64,000 bases of DNA from UBA11574 sp963752565 (GCA_963752565.1 CAVVZC010000011.1:89014-153013), one strand, 5' to 3'. Positions 27,808 to 36,519 are shown, counted from the first letter of the stretch. Numbers and translations are program-made. The notes: generated by a model not told the origin, from the letters alone.

Positions 27808-28138
27808 CATTCAGCAACAATCGGGCTGAATATTTGGAAAATTGTAACATTCTCGTTTTTTGAACACATTACCTCTCCCTTGAAATCGATTTGTTTTAAC
27901 AGACTTAACTATCACGGAAATATTTTTATGATAAGGCCCTCTTTGATCGACAAAATGAATGATCCTTGATTAATGAAATATTTTACTTTAAAAAAAATAT
28001 TTCAACCTGCCAACTACAAGGCTTTTAACAAAATTGGGGTGCGAAACTTAAGTTTTAACCCTTCGACATTTATGCTATGATGCCTGGTGATATTTTAACC
28101 TAAACTGATATAAGACTTTAACAAAAGGAGGGTTCATC

Positions 28139-28915
28139 ATGGGTAAAAACCTTATATTGACCGAAAAGCAAGACATGATCGGCGTAATTACGCTGAACCG
28201 ACCGGAAGAGATGAATACCTTTAACGTTCCCTTTGCCAGAGCACTGAATGATACTCTTTTGGATATGGATCAGGATGACGACGTCCGTGTCGTGGTGATC
28301 CGTGCTGCGGGGAAACATTTTTCGACCGGCATCTCCCTCCCGGAATTCCAGGGAAAAAGTCCCAGGGAACTTCGGGAATTTCTCAATTTAATGGATGAAT
28401 TTTATCACACCCTGCCCCGGATGAAAAAGCCGGTGATCGCCTCGGTCAAAGGCGCTGCAGTGGCCAATGGCGCCGGTCTTGTGTTTGCCTGCGATCTGGC
28501 GGTGGCCGCCGAAAATGCCAGGTTCGGAACCACTGCCATTAACGTGGGATTAATCTGTTTAGGCCCGGCCGTGCCCCTGGCGCGTCATGTCGGTCGAAAG
28601 AAAGCACTTGAAATGATTTTGACCGGAGATATTATTTCGGCTCCTGAAGCCCAACAATTCGGTTTGATAAACAAAGTGGTACCTCCGGACGATCTTGAAG
28701 CCGAAACCATGAAACTTGCCACAAAAATTGCTAAAAAAAGCCCCCTGGCGATACAGATTGGAAAAACCGGCGTCTACGCTATGTCGGAAATTCCCTATCA
28801 CCAGGCCGTTGACTATATGGATGAACTGTTTGCCTCCCTTTGCGGCACAGAGGACGCCATAGAAGGAATTAACGCTTTTATGGAAAAACGAGAACCCGTA
28901 TGGAAGGGCCATTAA
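28139..28915 (+). CDS. Crotonase-superfamily protein lacking the hydratase glutamates
   Basis: 258-residue enoyl-CoA hydratase/isomerase fold: GVITLNRPEEMNTFN, the oxyanion-hole region KHFSTGISLPEFQG and SVKGAAVANGAGLVFACDLA, then PEAQQFGLINKVV and AFMEKREPVWKG. In classical hydratases the two catalytic glutamates lie in GGGCEL and QPEI; here the aligned positions read GAGL and TTAI, so both are absent. It is therefore probably not a standard hydratase. Crotonases without these residues can be isomerases, hydrolases or decarboxylases. AAAGGAGG precedes the ATG. It is first in the TetR-controlled plus-strand run. Confidence 0.88.
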   Translation: MGKNLILTEKQDMIGVITLNRPEEMNTFNVPFARALNDTLLDMDQDDDVRVVVIRAAGKHFSTGISLPEFQGKSPRELREFLNLMDEFYHTLPRMKKPVIASVKGAAVANGAGLVFACDLAVAAENARFGTTAINVGLICLGPAVPLARHVGRKKALEMILTGDIISAPEAQQFGLINKVVPPDDLEAETMKLATKIAKKSPLAIQIGKTGVYAMSEIPYHQAVDYMDELFASLCGTEDAIEGINAFMEKREPVWKGH

Positions 28916-29049
28916 TGCCTCCTTCAGAAGACCTATAACGGGTTTGTCGTTAGAAACTGTTTCGAAAACAGGACATACTAAGGAGTACAAATCCTGCTCG
29001 ACATTTTTTACTGATATACTAACTTTGATATTAAAACAGAAAAAGTTGC

Positions 29050-29186
29050 AAATGCCTAAAGTGAGCTAAAGTTAAGGAATTTTTTAGCCAATTATATTTT
29101 AATGACAGCGCGTTAGCGCTACCTCAACTTCCCCGATGAATACGGGATAAATAGGCACTTTAGATCACTTCAAACTTTAGGCACTT
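29050..29186 (+). mobile_element. Gene-less derivative of the four-helix-bundle repeat element
   Basis: The left end AAATGCCTAAAGTGAGCTAA and the right end (inverted: AAGTGCCTAAAGTTTGAAGT, then GATCTAAAGTGCCTA) match the ends of the element at 22953-23458. The inner hairpin CCCCGATGAATACGGG is also shared. Only about 50 bases remain in place of the gene, including AGCGCGTTAGCGCT. It lies between the crotonase and acyl-CoA dehydrogenase genes (gap 28916-29279). Confidence 0.7.
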
Positions 29187-29279
29187 GTGAAAATTCTTTC
29201 GTTAACATTTCCATGGGTGAGGGTTATGTCGAGTGTCTAATTCACATAGTAGCAACAAAAGATCTCAAGGAGAACGGCA

Positions 29280-30428
29280 TTGGATTTTGATCTCACCAAA
29301 GAACAGGAAATGATCCGCAAAGAAGTTCGAAAATTTGCACAGAGTGAAATTGCACCGGTGGCTTTGGACCTCGATGAAAAAGAAGAGTTTTCTGCTGAAG
29401 TCACACGTAAAATGGGTGAAATCGGTCTTTTCGGTATGTTCGTCTCAGAAGAATATGGTGGCCAGGACATGGACTATCTGTCCTACATCATTGCAGTGGA
29501 AGAGATTGCAAGAGTGGATGGATCTCAGGCAGCCACCGTTGCCGCCGGGAACTCGCTGGGCATCGGCCCCATATACTATTTTGGCACGGAGGAACAAAAG
29601 AAAAAGTATCTTCCAAAACTCTGCTCCGGTGAGGGGCTGTGGGGCTTTGGCCTCACGGAACCTACTGCCGGCTCCGATGCCGGCGGCAGCAAAACCACTG
29701 CCGTAAAGGATGGTAACGAATGGGTTCTCAACGGATCTAAAATTTTCATTACCAATGCAGCTTGCGAGTTGAGCATGGGTGTAACAGTTCAGGCGGTCAC
29801 CGGTACCCGACCCAGCGGAAAACCTGAGTATACATGCTTTTTGCTTGAACACGAAACGCCGGGCTTTAAAGCCGTGCCCATGCATAAAAAATTGATGTGG
29901 CGGGCTTCAGACACCGCTGAGCTTTATTTTGATGATGTCAGAATTCCTGAAAATAATATTTTAGGTTTGCCGGGAGACGGTTTTCACCAAATGCTCGCAA
30001 CCCTTGACGGCGGCAGGCTTTCCATTGCTGCTATGGGCCTCGGGGGGTCACAAGGGGCTTACGAAGCCGCACTCAAATATGCCAAAACCAGGGTTCAGTT
30101 CGGACAACCCATCTGTAAGTTCCAGGCCGTGGCCTTTAAACTGGCAGACTGCGCCCTTGAAATTGAATGCGCCCGCAATCTCTTATATAAGGCCTGCTGG
30201 CTGAAAGATCACCAAAGGCCTTTTGAAAAGGAAGCCGCCATGGCCAAACTTTACTGTTCCGAACTTATGGGTCGAGTAGCGAACCATGCTGTCCAGATCC
30301 ATGGCGGATATGGTTTGATGAAAGAATACAACGTGGAAAGATTTTACCGGGACCAGAAACTTCTCGACATCGGAGAAGGGACCTCCGAGGTTCAGAGAAT
30401 TGTTATTTCACGATATATCGGATGTTAG
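29280..30428 (+). CDS. Acyl-CoA dehydrogenase
   Basis: 382-residue FAD-dependent acyl-CoA dehydrogenase. It starts with TTG (DFDLTKEQEMIRKEV), eight bases after AAGGAG; no ATG fits. Motifs: GFGLTEPTAGSDAGG, WVLNGSKIFITNA, TRVQFGQPICKFQ, IHGGYGLMKEYNVERFYRD and IGEGTSEVQRIV with the C-terminal catalytic glutamate. Isovaleryl-CoA dehydrogenase normally has GAGTSE there and an internal glutamate, so this looks more like a short-chain/methyl-branched enzyme. It is a paralogue of the enzyme at 18899 and lies between the two crotonase genes, so it shares their pathway. Confidence 0.92.
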   Translation: MDFDLTKEQEMIRKEVRKFAQSEIAPVALDLDEKEEFSAEVTRKMGEIGLFGMFVSEEYGGQDMDYLSYIIAVEEIARVDGSQAATVAAGNSLGIGPIYYFGTEEQKKKYLPKLCSGEGLWGFGLTEPTAGSDAGGSKTTAVKDGNEWVLNGSKIFITNAACELSMGVTVQAVTGTRPSGKPEYTCFLLEHETPGFKAVPMHKKLMWRASDTAELYFDDVRIPENNILGLPGDGFHQMLATLDGGRLSIAAMGLGGSQGAYEAALKYAKTRVQFGQPICKFQAVAFKLADCALEIECARNLLYKACWLKDHQRPFEKEAAMAKLYCSELMGRVANHAVQIHGGYGLMKEYNVERFYRDQKLLDIGEGTSEVQRIVISRYIGC

Positions 30429-30665
30429 GATTGACGATTGAAAATTGAAGCTCCTTGCAGCCTATTGAATCGAAATATCCGTTTCGCTCCGACAAGCTGC
30501 TGGAAATCTTCGGCTGTACTGATGTTTACCAGGTAACCATTGAGAAATGCCCTATATAGGATTTTAGCAATTGGTTCGTAAACAGCCAAGATCCTTGAAT
30601 ATATTTTTTTATCAACACTCGGCGTGTTATTTATGCAACGATAGGGTTGAAAAAGGATACATAAA
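30429..30665. other. Intergenic, possible short coding remnant
   Basis: The plus strand at about 30453-30560 reads LQPIESKYPFRSDKLLEIFG and continues for about 15 codons before TAG, without a usable start codon. The composition is protein-like but I do not recognise it. Confidence 0.25.
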
Positions 30666-31448
30666 ATGGATGATAAAGTCCTTCTGACAGAAGAACGCGA
30701 TGGCGTTGCGATTCTAACGCTAAACCGGCCCGAGGTAATGAATTCTTTTAATTTTGCATTGCTTCAAGCCCTTGAGGAACAGATTGAAGCCCTTAAATTC
30801 AACAACAATATTCGTGTGGTCATCATCACCGGATCCGGACAAAAAGCCTTTTGTGCCGGGGCAGATTTAAAAGAAAGAACCACCTATAATGAGCTTCAGG
30901 TAAAAACATTCATTTTTACCATCAGAAATCTTTTTACTTCCATTGAACACCTGAACAAGCCGGTGATTGCCGCCATAAACGGTGTCGCTCTAGGTGGTGG
31001 AACCGAACTTGCCCTTGCCTGTGATATTCGGATCGCATCCATGAATGCTTTAATGGGCCTTACAGAAACCCGTCTTGCCATCATTCCCGGAGCCGGCGGC
31101 ACCCAGAGACTTCCTAGGTTGATCGGACGGGGAAAAGCAAAGGAACTCATCTTCACCGGACGTCGTGCAGATGCGCAAGAAGCCTTGCAGATTGGACTTG
31201 TCAATCAAATATGCGAGCAGGTATCACTTCTTGATGAATGTCTCAAAATGGCCGCCATGATTTGTGAAGCCGGTCCAATTGCCATTGAACAAGCCAAGTA
31301 TGCCATCAATTACGGCCTTGAAACCGATCTTCATACAGGTCTGGGCATTGAATCCAATGCTTACTGGGTCACCATCCCAACAGAGGATCGTCTGGAAGGC
31401 CTGGCCGCTTTTCAAGAAAAGCGAAAACCGGTATATAAAGGTAAATAG
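30666..31448 (+). CDS. Enoyl-CoA hydratase, methylglutaconyl-CoA hydratase-like
   Basis: 260-residue crotonase with both catalytic glutamates: AINGVALGGGTELALACDI and GLTETRLAIIPGAGGTQRLP. The segment GLTETRLAIIPGAGG and AKELIFTGRRADAQEA resemble the AUH (3-methylglutaconyl-CoA hydratase) subgroup. With the carboxyltransferase 10 bp downstream and the HMG-CoA-lyase-like gene after it, it would fit the third step of leucine/isovalerate degradation. AAAAGGAT precedes the ATG. Specificity is inferred from neighbours and motif likeness only. Confidence 0.9.
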   Translation: MDDKVLLTEERDGVAILTLNRPEVMNSFNFALLQALEEQIEALKFNNNIRVVIITGSGQKAFCAGADLKERTTYNELQVKTFIFTIRNLFTSIEHLNKPVIAAINGVALGGGTELALACDIRIASMNALMGLTETRLAIIPGAGGTQRLPRLIGRGKAKELIFTGRRADAQEALQIGLVNQICEQVSLLDECLKMAAMICEAGPIAIEQAKYAINYGLETDLHTGLGIESNAYWVTIPTEDRLEGLAAFQEKRKPVYKGK

Positions 31449-31458
31449 AGGAAATCCT

Positions 31459-33060
31459 ATGACCGATATAAAGGCCGAAAATCGATCATTCTGGGAAAAC
31501 GAAGAAAAAAAACTGGATGAACGGGTTTACCAGGCCATGTGGCCCGGTGGAGAAAAAGCTGTGGAAAGGCTGACAAAGCAGGGAAAACAGCCGGTCCGGG
31601 AACTTATCAGTAAACTTATCGATCCGGAAACCGAATTTTATGAACTCGGTGGTATCGCAGGGTTTGGAATGGATTACCCCGGGGTTATGGATGTTCCCTG
31701 TGGCGGCCTTGTAACGGGATTGGGAAAAATTCACGGCAACTGGACCATGATTTTTGCCAATGACAGTCGTGTGAAAGCCGGCACCTATTTCCCGATTACG
31801 TTAAAAAAACATATGAGGGCCCAGGCCATCGCAGAGCACTGCGGACTGAATTGTGTTTATGTTGCAGATTCAGGCGGCGCTTTCCTCCCCATGCAGGCCG
31901 AAGTTTTCCCTGACGATCAGCATTTTGGATCCATGTTTTATAATATGGCACGAATGTCGGCAATGGGGCTTAAGCAGATTACCATGAGCACCGGCGGCAA
32001 TACGGCAGGAGGCGCCTACATCGTTTTTATGGCCTGTCAGTCGGTGATGATTGACAAACTGGCTTACTCTTTTTTGGGCGGCCCTCCGCTGGTAAAAATG
32101 GCAACCGGCGAAGTTATCTCCGCTGAAGATCTGGGCGGAGCAAAAGTACATACTCAGATTTCAGGCGGGGCAGATTATTTTTGCACCAATCAGGATGACG
32201 CCATTGCCCGTGTTCGAGAGATTCTCATGCTGGAACCTCCCCAGAAACTTCATTTCCACCGTTATGCCGAAACACCGCCACAAGTGTCCGAAGAAGCCAT
32301 TTATGAGATCCTGCCGGCTTCTGTTCATCAGGGAATCAATGTTCATTCATTTCTTGAGGCCATTGCTGATGACAGTCTCTTTTCCGAGTACAAAAAGAAC
32401 TACGCTCCGGGTCGGGGAAATAATATCGTGACCGGCAAGATGCGCCTTAAAGGCATCACAGTGGGTGTCGTTGCGGCCAACGGTGTGGGCATCATATTTT
32501 TTGAAGCAGCATGCAAAGCCACGGAATGGATTATCCGCTGCTCTCAGGAGAAAATTCCCCTGCTTTTTGTCCAGAGCTCGCCAGGATTCATGGTGGGATC
32601 AGAATCGGAGCATATGGGGATCGGGAAATACGGCGCAGACATGGTGAGAGCGGTTTCATGTGCTCAAGTGCCCCGCATTCAGCTTGTCATCGGACCGGAC
32701 AACGGGGCAGCCAATTACGGAATGTGCGGCAGGGCATACAGACCCCATTTTCTATTTACCACCATGCGGGCAAGGACGTCCGTCATGAGCGGAAGAAGTG
32801 CTTCAGGGGTCCTTCTTTCCATTGAAGAGCGAAAACGGGCCAAACAGAATAATCCAATGACCGAATCGGAAAAAGAAAATTTCAACCAAGAGATGATCAA
32901 AAAATATGACGGAGAAGCACATCCGTTTTACTGCGGCGCTCGCCTATTGAATGACAGGGTTCTAAAATTTTCTGAAATTCGCAACTGGCTTGCCATGGCA
33001 TTTGAAGTCAGTCTGTTGAAACCCATCGGCGAGCCTTCTTTTGGGAACTTTCGATTTTGA
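31459..33060 (+). CDS. Biotin-dependent acyl-CoA carboxylase, carboxyltransferase (beta) subunit
   Basis: 533-residue carboxyltransferase that moves CO2 between biotin and an acyl-CoA. Both crotonase-like halves are present: VYVADSGGAFLPMQ with TMSTGGNTAGGAYIVFMACQ, and PLLFVQSSPGFMVGSESE with NYGMCGRAYRPHFLFT. The context (AUH-like hydratase before, HMG-CoA-lyase-like after) points to methylcrotonyl-CoA carboxylase; glutaconyl-CoA decarboxylase alpha subunits are also of this family. No biotin carboxylase or biotin carrier lies in the window. The open frame begins earlier (31264), inside the crotonase gene, but ATG at 31459 after GAGG is the true start. Confidence 0.9.
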   Translation: MTDIKAENRSFWENEEKKLDERVYQAMWPGGEKAVERLTKQGKQPVRELISKLIDPETEFYELGGIAGFGMDYPGVMDVPCGGLVTGLGKIHGNWTMIFANDSRVKAGTYFPITLKKHMRAQAIAEHCGLNCVYVADSGGAFLPMQAEVFPDDQHFGSMFYNMARMSAMGLKQITMSTGGNTAGGAYIVFMACQSVMIDKLAYSFLGGPPLVKMATGEVISAEDLGGAKVHTQISGGADYFCTNQDDAIARVREILMLEPPQKLHFHRYAETPPQVSEEAIYEILPASVHQGINVHSFLEAIADDSLFSEYKKNYAPGRGNNIVTGKMRLKGITVGVVAANGVGIIFFEAACKATEWIIRCSQEKIPLLFVQSSPGFMVGSESEHMGIGKYGADMVRAVSCAQVPRIQLVIGPDNGAANYGMCGRAYRPHFLFTTMRARTSVMSGRSASGVLLSIEERKRAKQNNPMTESEKENFNQEMIKKYDGEAHPFYCGARLLNDRVLKFSEIRNWLAMAFEVSLLKPIGEPSFGNFRF

Positions 33061-33128
33061 CATTGATGAAAACATTATAATGTAAGTGTTCACAAGGTGT
33101 GATTCCTATACTCAAATTAAGAAAAATT

Positions 33129-33273
33129 TAGTGTCCATCCATAAATGAGGATTTTTGTTCAAGATCAAGGAATGCGAAAAAAATAACCATAGGCATATGT
33201 TTAATATTCCGAGGATTATTTTTTGAGCATAACGCAGAGATTGGACAAAAAGACCATTTAGGGATGGACACTA
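33129..33273. mobile_element. 145-bp palindromic MITE, copy 2
   Basis: Same length and almost the same sequence as 20703-20847. This copy has the better ends: TAGTGTCCATCCATAAATG against CATTTAGGGATGGACACTA. It lies in the gap between the carboxyltransferase and HMG-CoA-lyase-like genes, and ends 14 bp before the latter's start codon, so that gene's ribosome-binding site (AAGGAG) is just outside it. Confidence 0.88.
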
Positions 33274-33287
33274 CCCAAGGAGAAAAG

Positions 33288-34307
33288 ATGGCACCATTAC
33301 AATTTCCGAAAAAGGTTGTTTTAGGAGATATAACCGTAAGAGACGGTTTCCAGCATGAAGAAAAATTTATTCCAACCGATGCAAAACTTTGGTTGGCCGA
33401 AGAGCTTATTCTTGCGGGATTCAAACGGCTGGAGGTCACCAATTTTGGCAACCCCAAGGTGATGCCTCAGTTTAAGGATGCCGATGAGCTTTCAAAGCGC
33501 CTTTGTACCAGCAAGAAAGTGAGCCATCTAATAAAAGATGTGGAAATTACTGCCATAACCATCCGGGAAAGGGCGGTGGAACGGACCATCCAGGCCCGCA
33601 AAGAAGGCTATGGACCGGACCGAATTCTATTTATGGTCTCTACCAGCGAATCGCACCATAGAACCAACTCCGGGCTCTCTTTGGATGAATACTGGAAAAT
33701 GTGTGAAACATATATTCCAAAAGCCCATGAAGCGGGGATGAAAGTCTGCGGTACGGTGAGCACCATATGGGGATGTCCCATTGAAGGTCCGACGGAGTTG
33801 AAAAAAGCCGTTGAATTTACACAGCGATGGCTGGACATCGGGGCGGATGACATCGAACATGCCGATCATGACGGATCTGCGCCGCCAAACAAGGTATACG
33901 AGTATTATTCCATGATTCTTGATGCCATTCCAGACCCATCAAAACATATTGCCCACTTTCATGTGACCCGGGGCTGGGGTCTAGCCAATGTGCTGGCTGC
34001 GCTTCAAGCCGGAATAACACATTTCGAATCGACCATGGGTGGAACCGGCGGCCAGCCCGCCAACTTTATGGACGGCGTTCCGGTTGTCGGCACCGGAAAA
34101 TACTATTATCAGGACCCGGGTATTGTGGGGCTCGTCTCCACTGAAGACATGGTGGTTATGATGGATGAAATGGGTATTGATACCGGTGTTGATGTGGACA
34201 GGGTGCTGAACATAGGGCGTATGTTGGAAAAAATTATTGGCCGACGACTCCGTTCGGAATGTGTTCATACCGGAAGAATACCTAAGGGGTTGACTGGACG
34301 AATATAA
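33288..34307 (+). CDS. HMG-CoA lyase-like / pyruvate carboxyltransferase-family protein
   Basis: DRE-TIM barrel lyase of 339 residues. It has GDITVRDGFQHEE (catalytic Arg-Asp as in HMG-CoA lyase), EVTNFGNPKVMPQ, the metal-binding HFH in AHFHVTRGWGLAN, and STEDMVVMMDEMGIDTG near the end. The position of the essential HMG-CoA lyase cysteine (GLGGCPY) reads GGTGGQPAN, and the asparagine metal ligand in the SGNLATED segment is replaced (GLVSTED). The reaction may thus differ. The frame extends back to 33264 into the MITE, but ATG 33288 follows AAGGAG. It is placed as the last step of a leucine-type pathway. Confidence 0.82.
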   Translation: MAPLQFPKKVVLGDITVRDGFQHEEKFIPTDAKLWLAEELILAGFKRLEVTNFGNPKVMPQFKDADELSKRLCTSKKVSHLIKDVEITAITIRERAVERTIQARKEGYGPDRILFMVSTSESHHRTNSGLSLDEYWKMCETYIPKAHEAGMKVCGTVSTIWGCPIEGPTELKKAVEFTQRWLDIGADDIEHADHDGSAPPNKVYEYYSMILDAIPDPSKHIAHFHVTRGWGLANVLAALQAGITHFESTMGGTGGQPANFMDGVPVVGTGKYYYQDPGIVGLVSTEDMVVMMDEMGIDTGVDVDRVLNIGRMLEKIIGRRLRSECVHTGRIPKGLTGRI

Positions 34308-34548
34308 CCCGAATTTCTCATGAAGAACATCAGAAGGAAAGGGAAATAACTCAATACGAATAAATTATCTCGAAAAATAACTTATATTAAATATTGCACG
34401 CTCTTTCTATTATAAAATAATAAAATTTTTTGATGTTCTTCACCTACGGCAATCCTGAACAGCGCTTAAACTGTGTGATTCAACCCTTGAAGTAAAGTGC
34501 TACGTCTTTGGGCTGAAATGCTTTGTTTATGGACCACTCAGCTTTGTG

Positions 34549-34652
34549 AGAAATACGGGACAATCCATTTTTACTAATTTAAATTGACAGTGCCAAAATC
34601 ACATACATCAAATTTAGCTCACTTTAAACTTTAGTTCACTTTAGGCACTTTT
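34549..34652 (+). repeat. Partial third copy of the CTAAAGT/GCCTAAA repeat family
   Basis: Contains GAGAAATACGGGACAA, like the inner hairpin strand of the 22953 and 29050 elements, and ends TTTAGTTCACTTTAGGCACT, the same outer repeat. About 60 unrelated bases lie between. It looks like a decayed or solo end. It ends 28 bp before the XRE-cupin start codon. The remainder of 34308-34679 has no gene. Confidence 0.5.
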
Positions 34653-34679
34653 CCGGTTCATCCGGGTTAGGAGCGCAAA

Positions 34680-35318
34680 ATGGAAACCAAAAAAAAGACG
34701 CCTCATATCAATGTCGATTTTTTTGAAGATCTGACCGGCGATATTTCTGAAGCGACCTGCGAGGGCGTCGAAGAAATCGGCAAACGGATCAGAATGCTCA
34801 GAGAACAGAAAGGGCTTTCTATAGAAGAGCTTTCAAACTTGACAGGATTTGACGTAGAATTTCTGTCAAACATCGAAACCAATAAAGCACAGCCTCAACT
34901 CGGAACAGTGATCAAGCTTTCCAAAGCACTTGACAGTGCTTTCAGCCGTCTGATTTCAGGAACCGGTGATAGAATCTACTCCATAACCCGCAAGAATGAA
35001 CAAAAAATCGTCTCCCGGTCCACTGCCCAGAAAGGCAAAAAACAGGTTTACATTTACAAGAGTCTGGCCCCCGAAGTAAAAGGGCGCCACATGGAAGCAC
35101 TGATCGTTCAGCTTGAGGAAAACCCTGACAAAGAAGTCTCCGTACACGACGGCGAAGAATTTATCTATGTGTTGGATGGTACCATTGTGCTGAATATCGG
35201 AGAGGAAACATTCGACTTGGAGCCCGGAGACAGTGCCTACTATCTGTCCACAACGCCGCATCTGGTCGCTTCGAAAAAAGGAAAAGCGACGATACTGGCG
35301 GTGCTTTATGAAGGATAG
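34680..35318 (+). CDS. XRE-family regulator with C-terminal cupin domain
   Basis: 212 residues: a 35-residue acidic N-terminal extension (VDFFEDLTGDISEATCEG), a helix-turn-helix at 37-95 (RIRMLREQKGLSIEELSNLT, then FLSNIETNKAQPQLGTVIKL) and a cupin at about 140-210 (EVSVHDGEEFIYVLDGTIVL, then DLEPGDSAYYLSTTPHLV). It shares architecture with the regulator at 20137. It likely senses a pathway intermediate and controls the plus-strand acyl-CoA genes or the gene behind it. GGTTAGGAG precedes the ATG. Confidence 0.9.
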   Translation: METKKKTPHINVDFFEDLTGDISEATCEGVEEIGKRIRMLREQKGLSIEELSNLTGFDVEFLSNIETNKAQPQLGTVIKLSKALDSAFSRLISGTGDRIYSITRKNEQKIVSRSTAQKGKKQVYIYKSLAPEVKGRHMEALIVQLEENPDKEVSVHDGEEFIYVLDGTIVLNIGEETFDLEPGDSAYYLSTTPHLVASKKGKATILAVLYEG

Positions 35319-35549
35319 TTTCCACTTTCTAAACGGATCTTTCTCCAATTGGCGGCGTTCTCCACGGGTTTTTCGTCTGCAACATACAGAAAGATGTCTC
35401 AGCGAAAACCCTTGTGCGGCCTTGCCCATCGAAGAAATCTCTAGTTTAGAAAGTGGAAACTTAATCCCACAAAATGAATCTCCCCGCATGTAGCGCTATT
35501 GAAATGAGATCCCCTTAAATTGAAAAGAACTGTCAGGAAAGGAGAAATA

Positions 35550-36314
35550 GTGGACCTAAGCAACGTCAATTCGATAGAAGACCTGGATCACGAACACACC
35601 GCCAAACTTGTGCTGGACATGTTCCATCGTATCATCATCCATTATGCCTTGTGGTTTAACGAAGTCAAACATCAGATGGGAATGGAAAAAGCTCTCGATA
35701 TTCTTAATGCTGCATCTAAAAGAGGTTATGACATTCAGATGAAACGGCTTTCAAAAGTGTTGGGGTTTGAAATGAGAGACAACATTCCGTTGCCGCTATT
35801 GAACATGCCGAAAGAATCACTGATGGCACTCATGGATAGTGTGGCCGCAAACTGGGTGGTCAATGATGGGGTGTGGTTTCAGGCGGTGGAATTTACCAGA
35901 GGTATGAACGATGCCAAGCGGTGTAATGATTCATGCTGGGCTCAGTTTTCCCCTTTTGAAGCCTGGGCCGTTAAGAATTTTTTGAACCTTCCTGAAAAAC
36001 CGGGACTCGAAGGTTTAAAAAAGGCCCTCAATTTTCGTGTTCATGCTCGTGTCAACACGCATTCCATTGTCGATGAAGGGACGGACAGTTTTATCTTTCA
36101 AATGAATGAATGCCGGGTTCAATCTGCAAGAAAACGCAAGGGGCTTGACGATTATCCATGCAAATCGGGAGGACTTGTGGAACATACGTATTTTGCCAGG
36201 TCTGTTGATCCAAGAATCCATACCGAGTGTATCGGCTGTCCGCCGGATGATCATCCTGATGAATGGTACTGCGCATGGCGCTTTGGGATTAAAAACTTGG
36301 ATACCGCCGGCTAA
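35550..36314 (+). CDS. Conserved Cys/His-rich protein of unknown function (DUF6125-like)
   Basis: About 254 residues, soluble. An N-terminal helical part (HEHTAKLVLDMFHRIIIHYA, LWFNEVKHQMGMEKALDI) is followed by a C-terminal region rich in Cys and His: NDSCWAQFSPFEAW, DDYPCKSGGLVEHTYFARSV, HTECIGCPPDDHPDEWYCAWRF. The CxxCxPDDHxxxxYC layout suggests a metal or cluster site. I associate it with a family of DUF6125-type proteins found beside acyl-CoA genes of anaerobes, but this is from memory. GTG at 35550 after AAGGAG is preferred over TTG at 35520. It follows the XRE-cupin gene by 230 bp. Confidence 0.7.
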   Translation: MDLSNVNSIEDLDHEHTAKLVLDMFHRIIIHYALWFNEVKHQMGMEKALDILNAASKRGYDIQMKRLSKVLGFEMRDNIPLPLLNMPKESLMALMDSVAANWVVNDGVWFQAVEFTRGMNDAKRCNDSCWAQFSPFEAWAVKNFLNLPEKPGLEGLKKALNFRVHARVNTHSIVDEGTDSFIFQMNECRVQSARKRKGLDDYPCKSGGLVEHTYFARSVDPRIHTECIGCPPDDHPDEWYCAWRFGIKNLDTAG

Positions 36315-36519
36315 ACGAGGTAATCCCTAAAATTTTCATTCAAAATTCGTAAGCTTCAATACTTTTTTCATATGGGTTGTCCGTTGAGATAAGCTTTAGG
36401 TATCGTTGACATACCGATAGCTGCATATCATTGCAGGTATAAAAGTTTTTCGGATTGAAGATTTCGTACCAAAATCATGGCTATTTCGGGCTTCAAAAAG
36501 TGAATCTTCAAGATCTACA

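Noticed and set aside
31264..31458. N-terminal extension of the carboxyltransferase
   Set aside because: Overlaps the upstream crotonase gene; the internal ATG 31459 has a ribosome site and matches the family start.
33264..33287. Upstream ATG of the HMG-CoA-lyase-like gene
   Set aside because: Lies in the MITE end; the ATG at 33288 has AAGGAG at the right distance.
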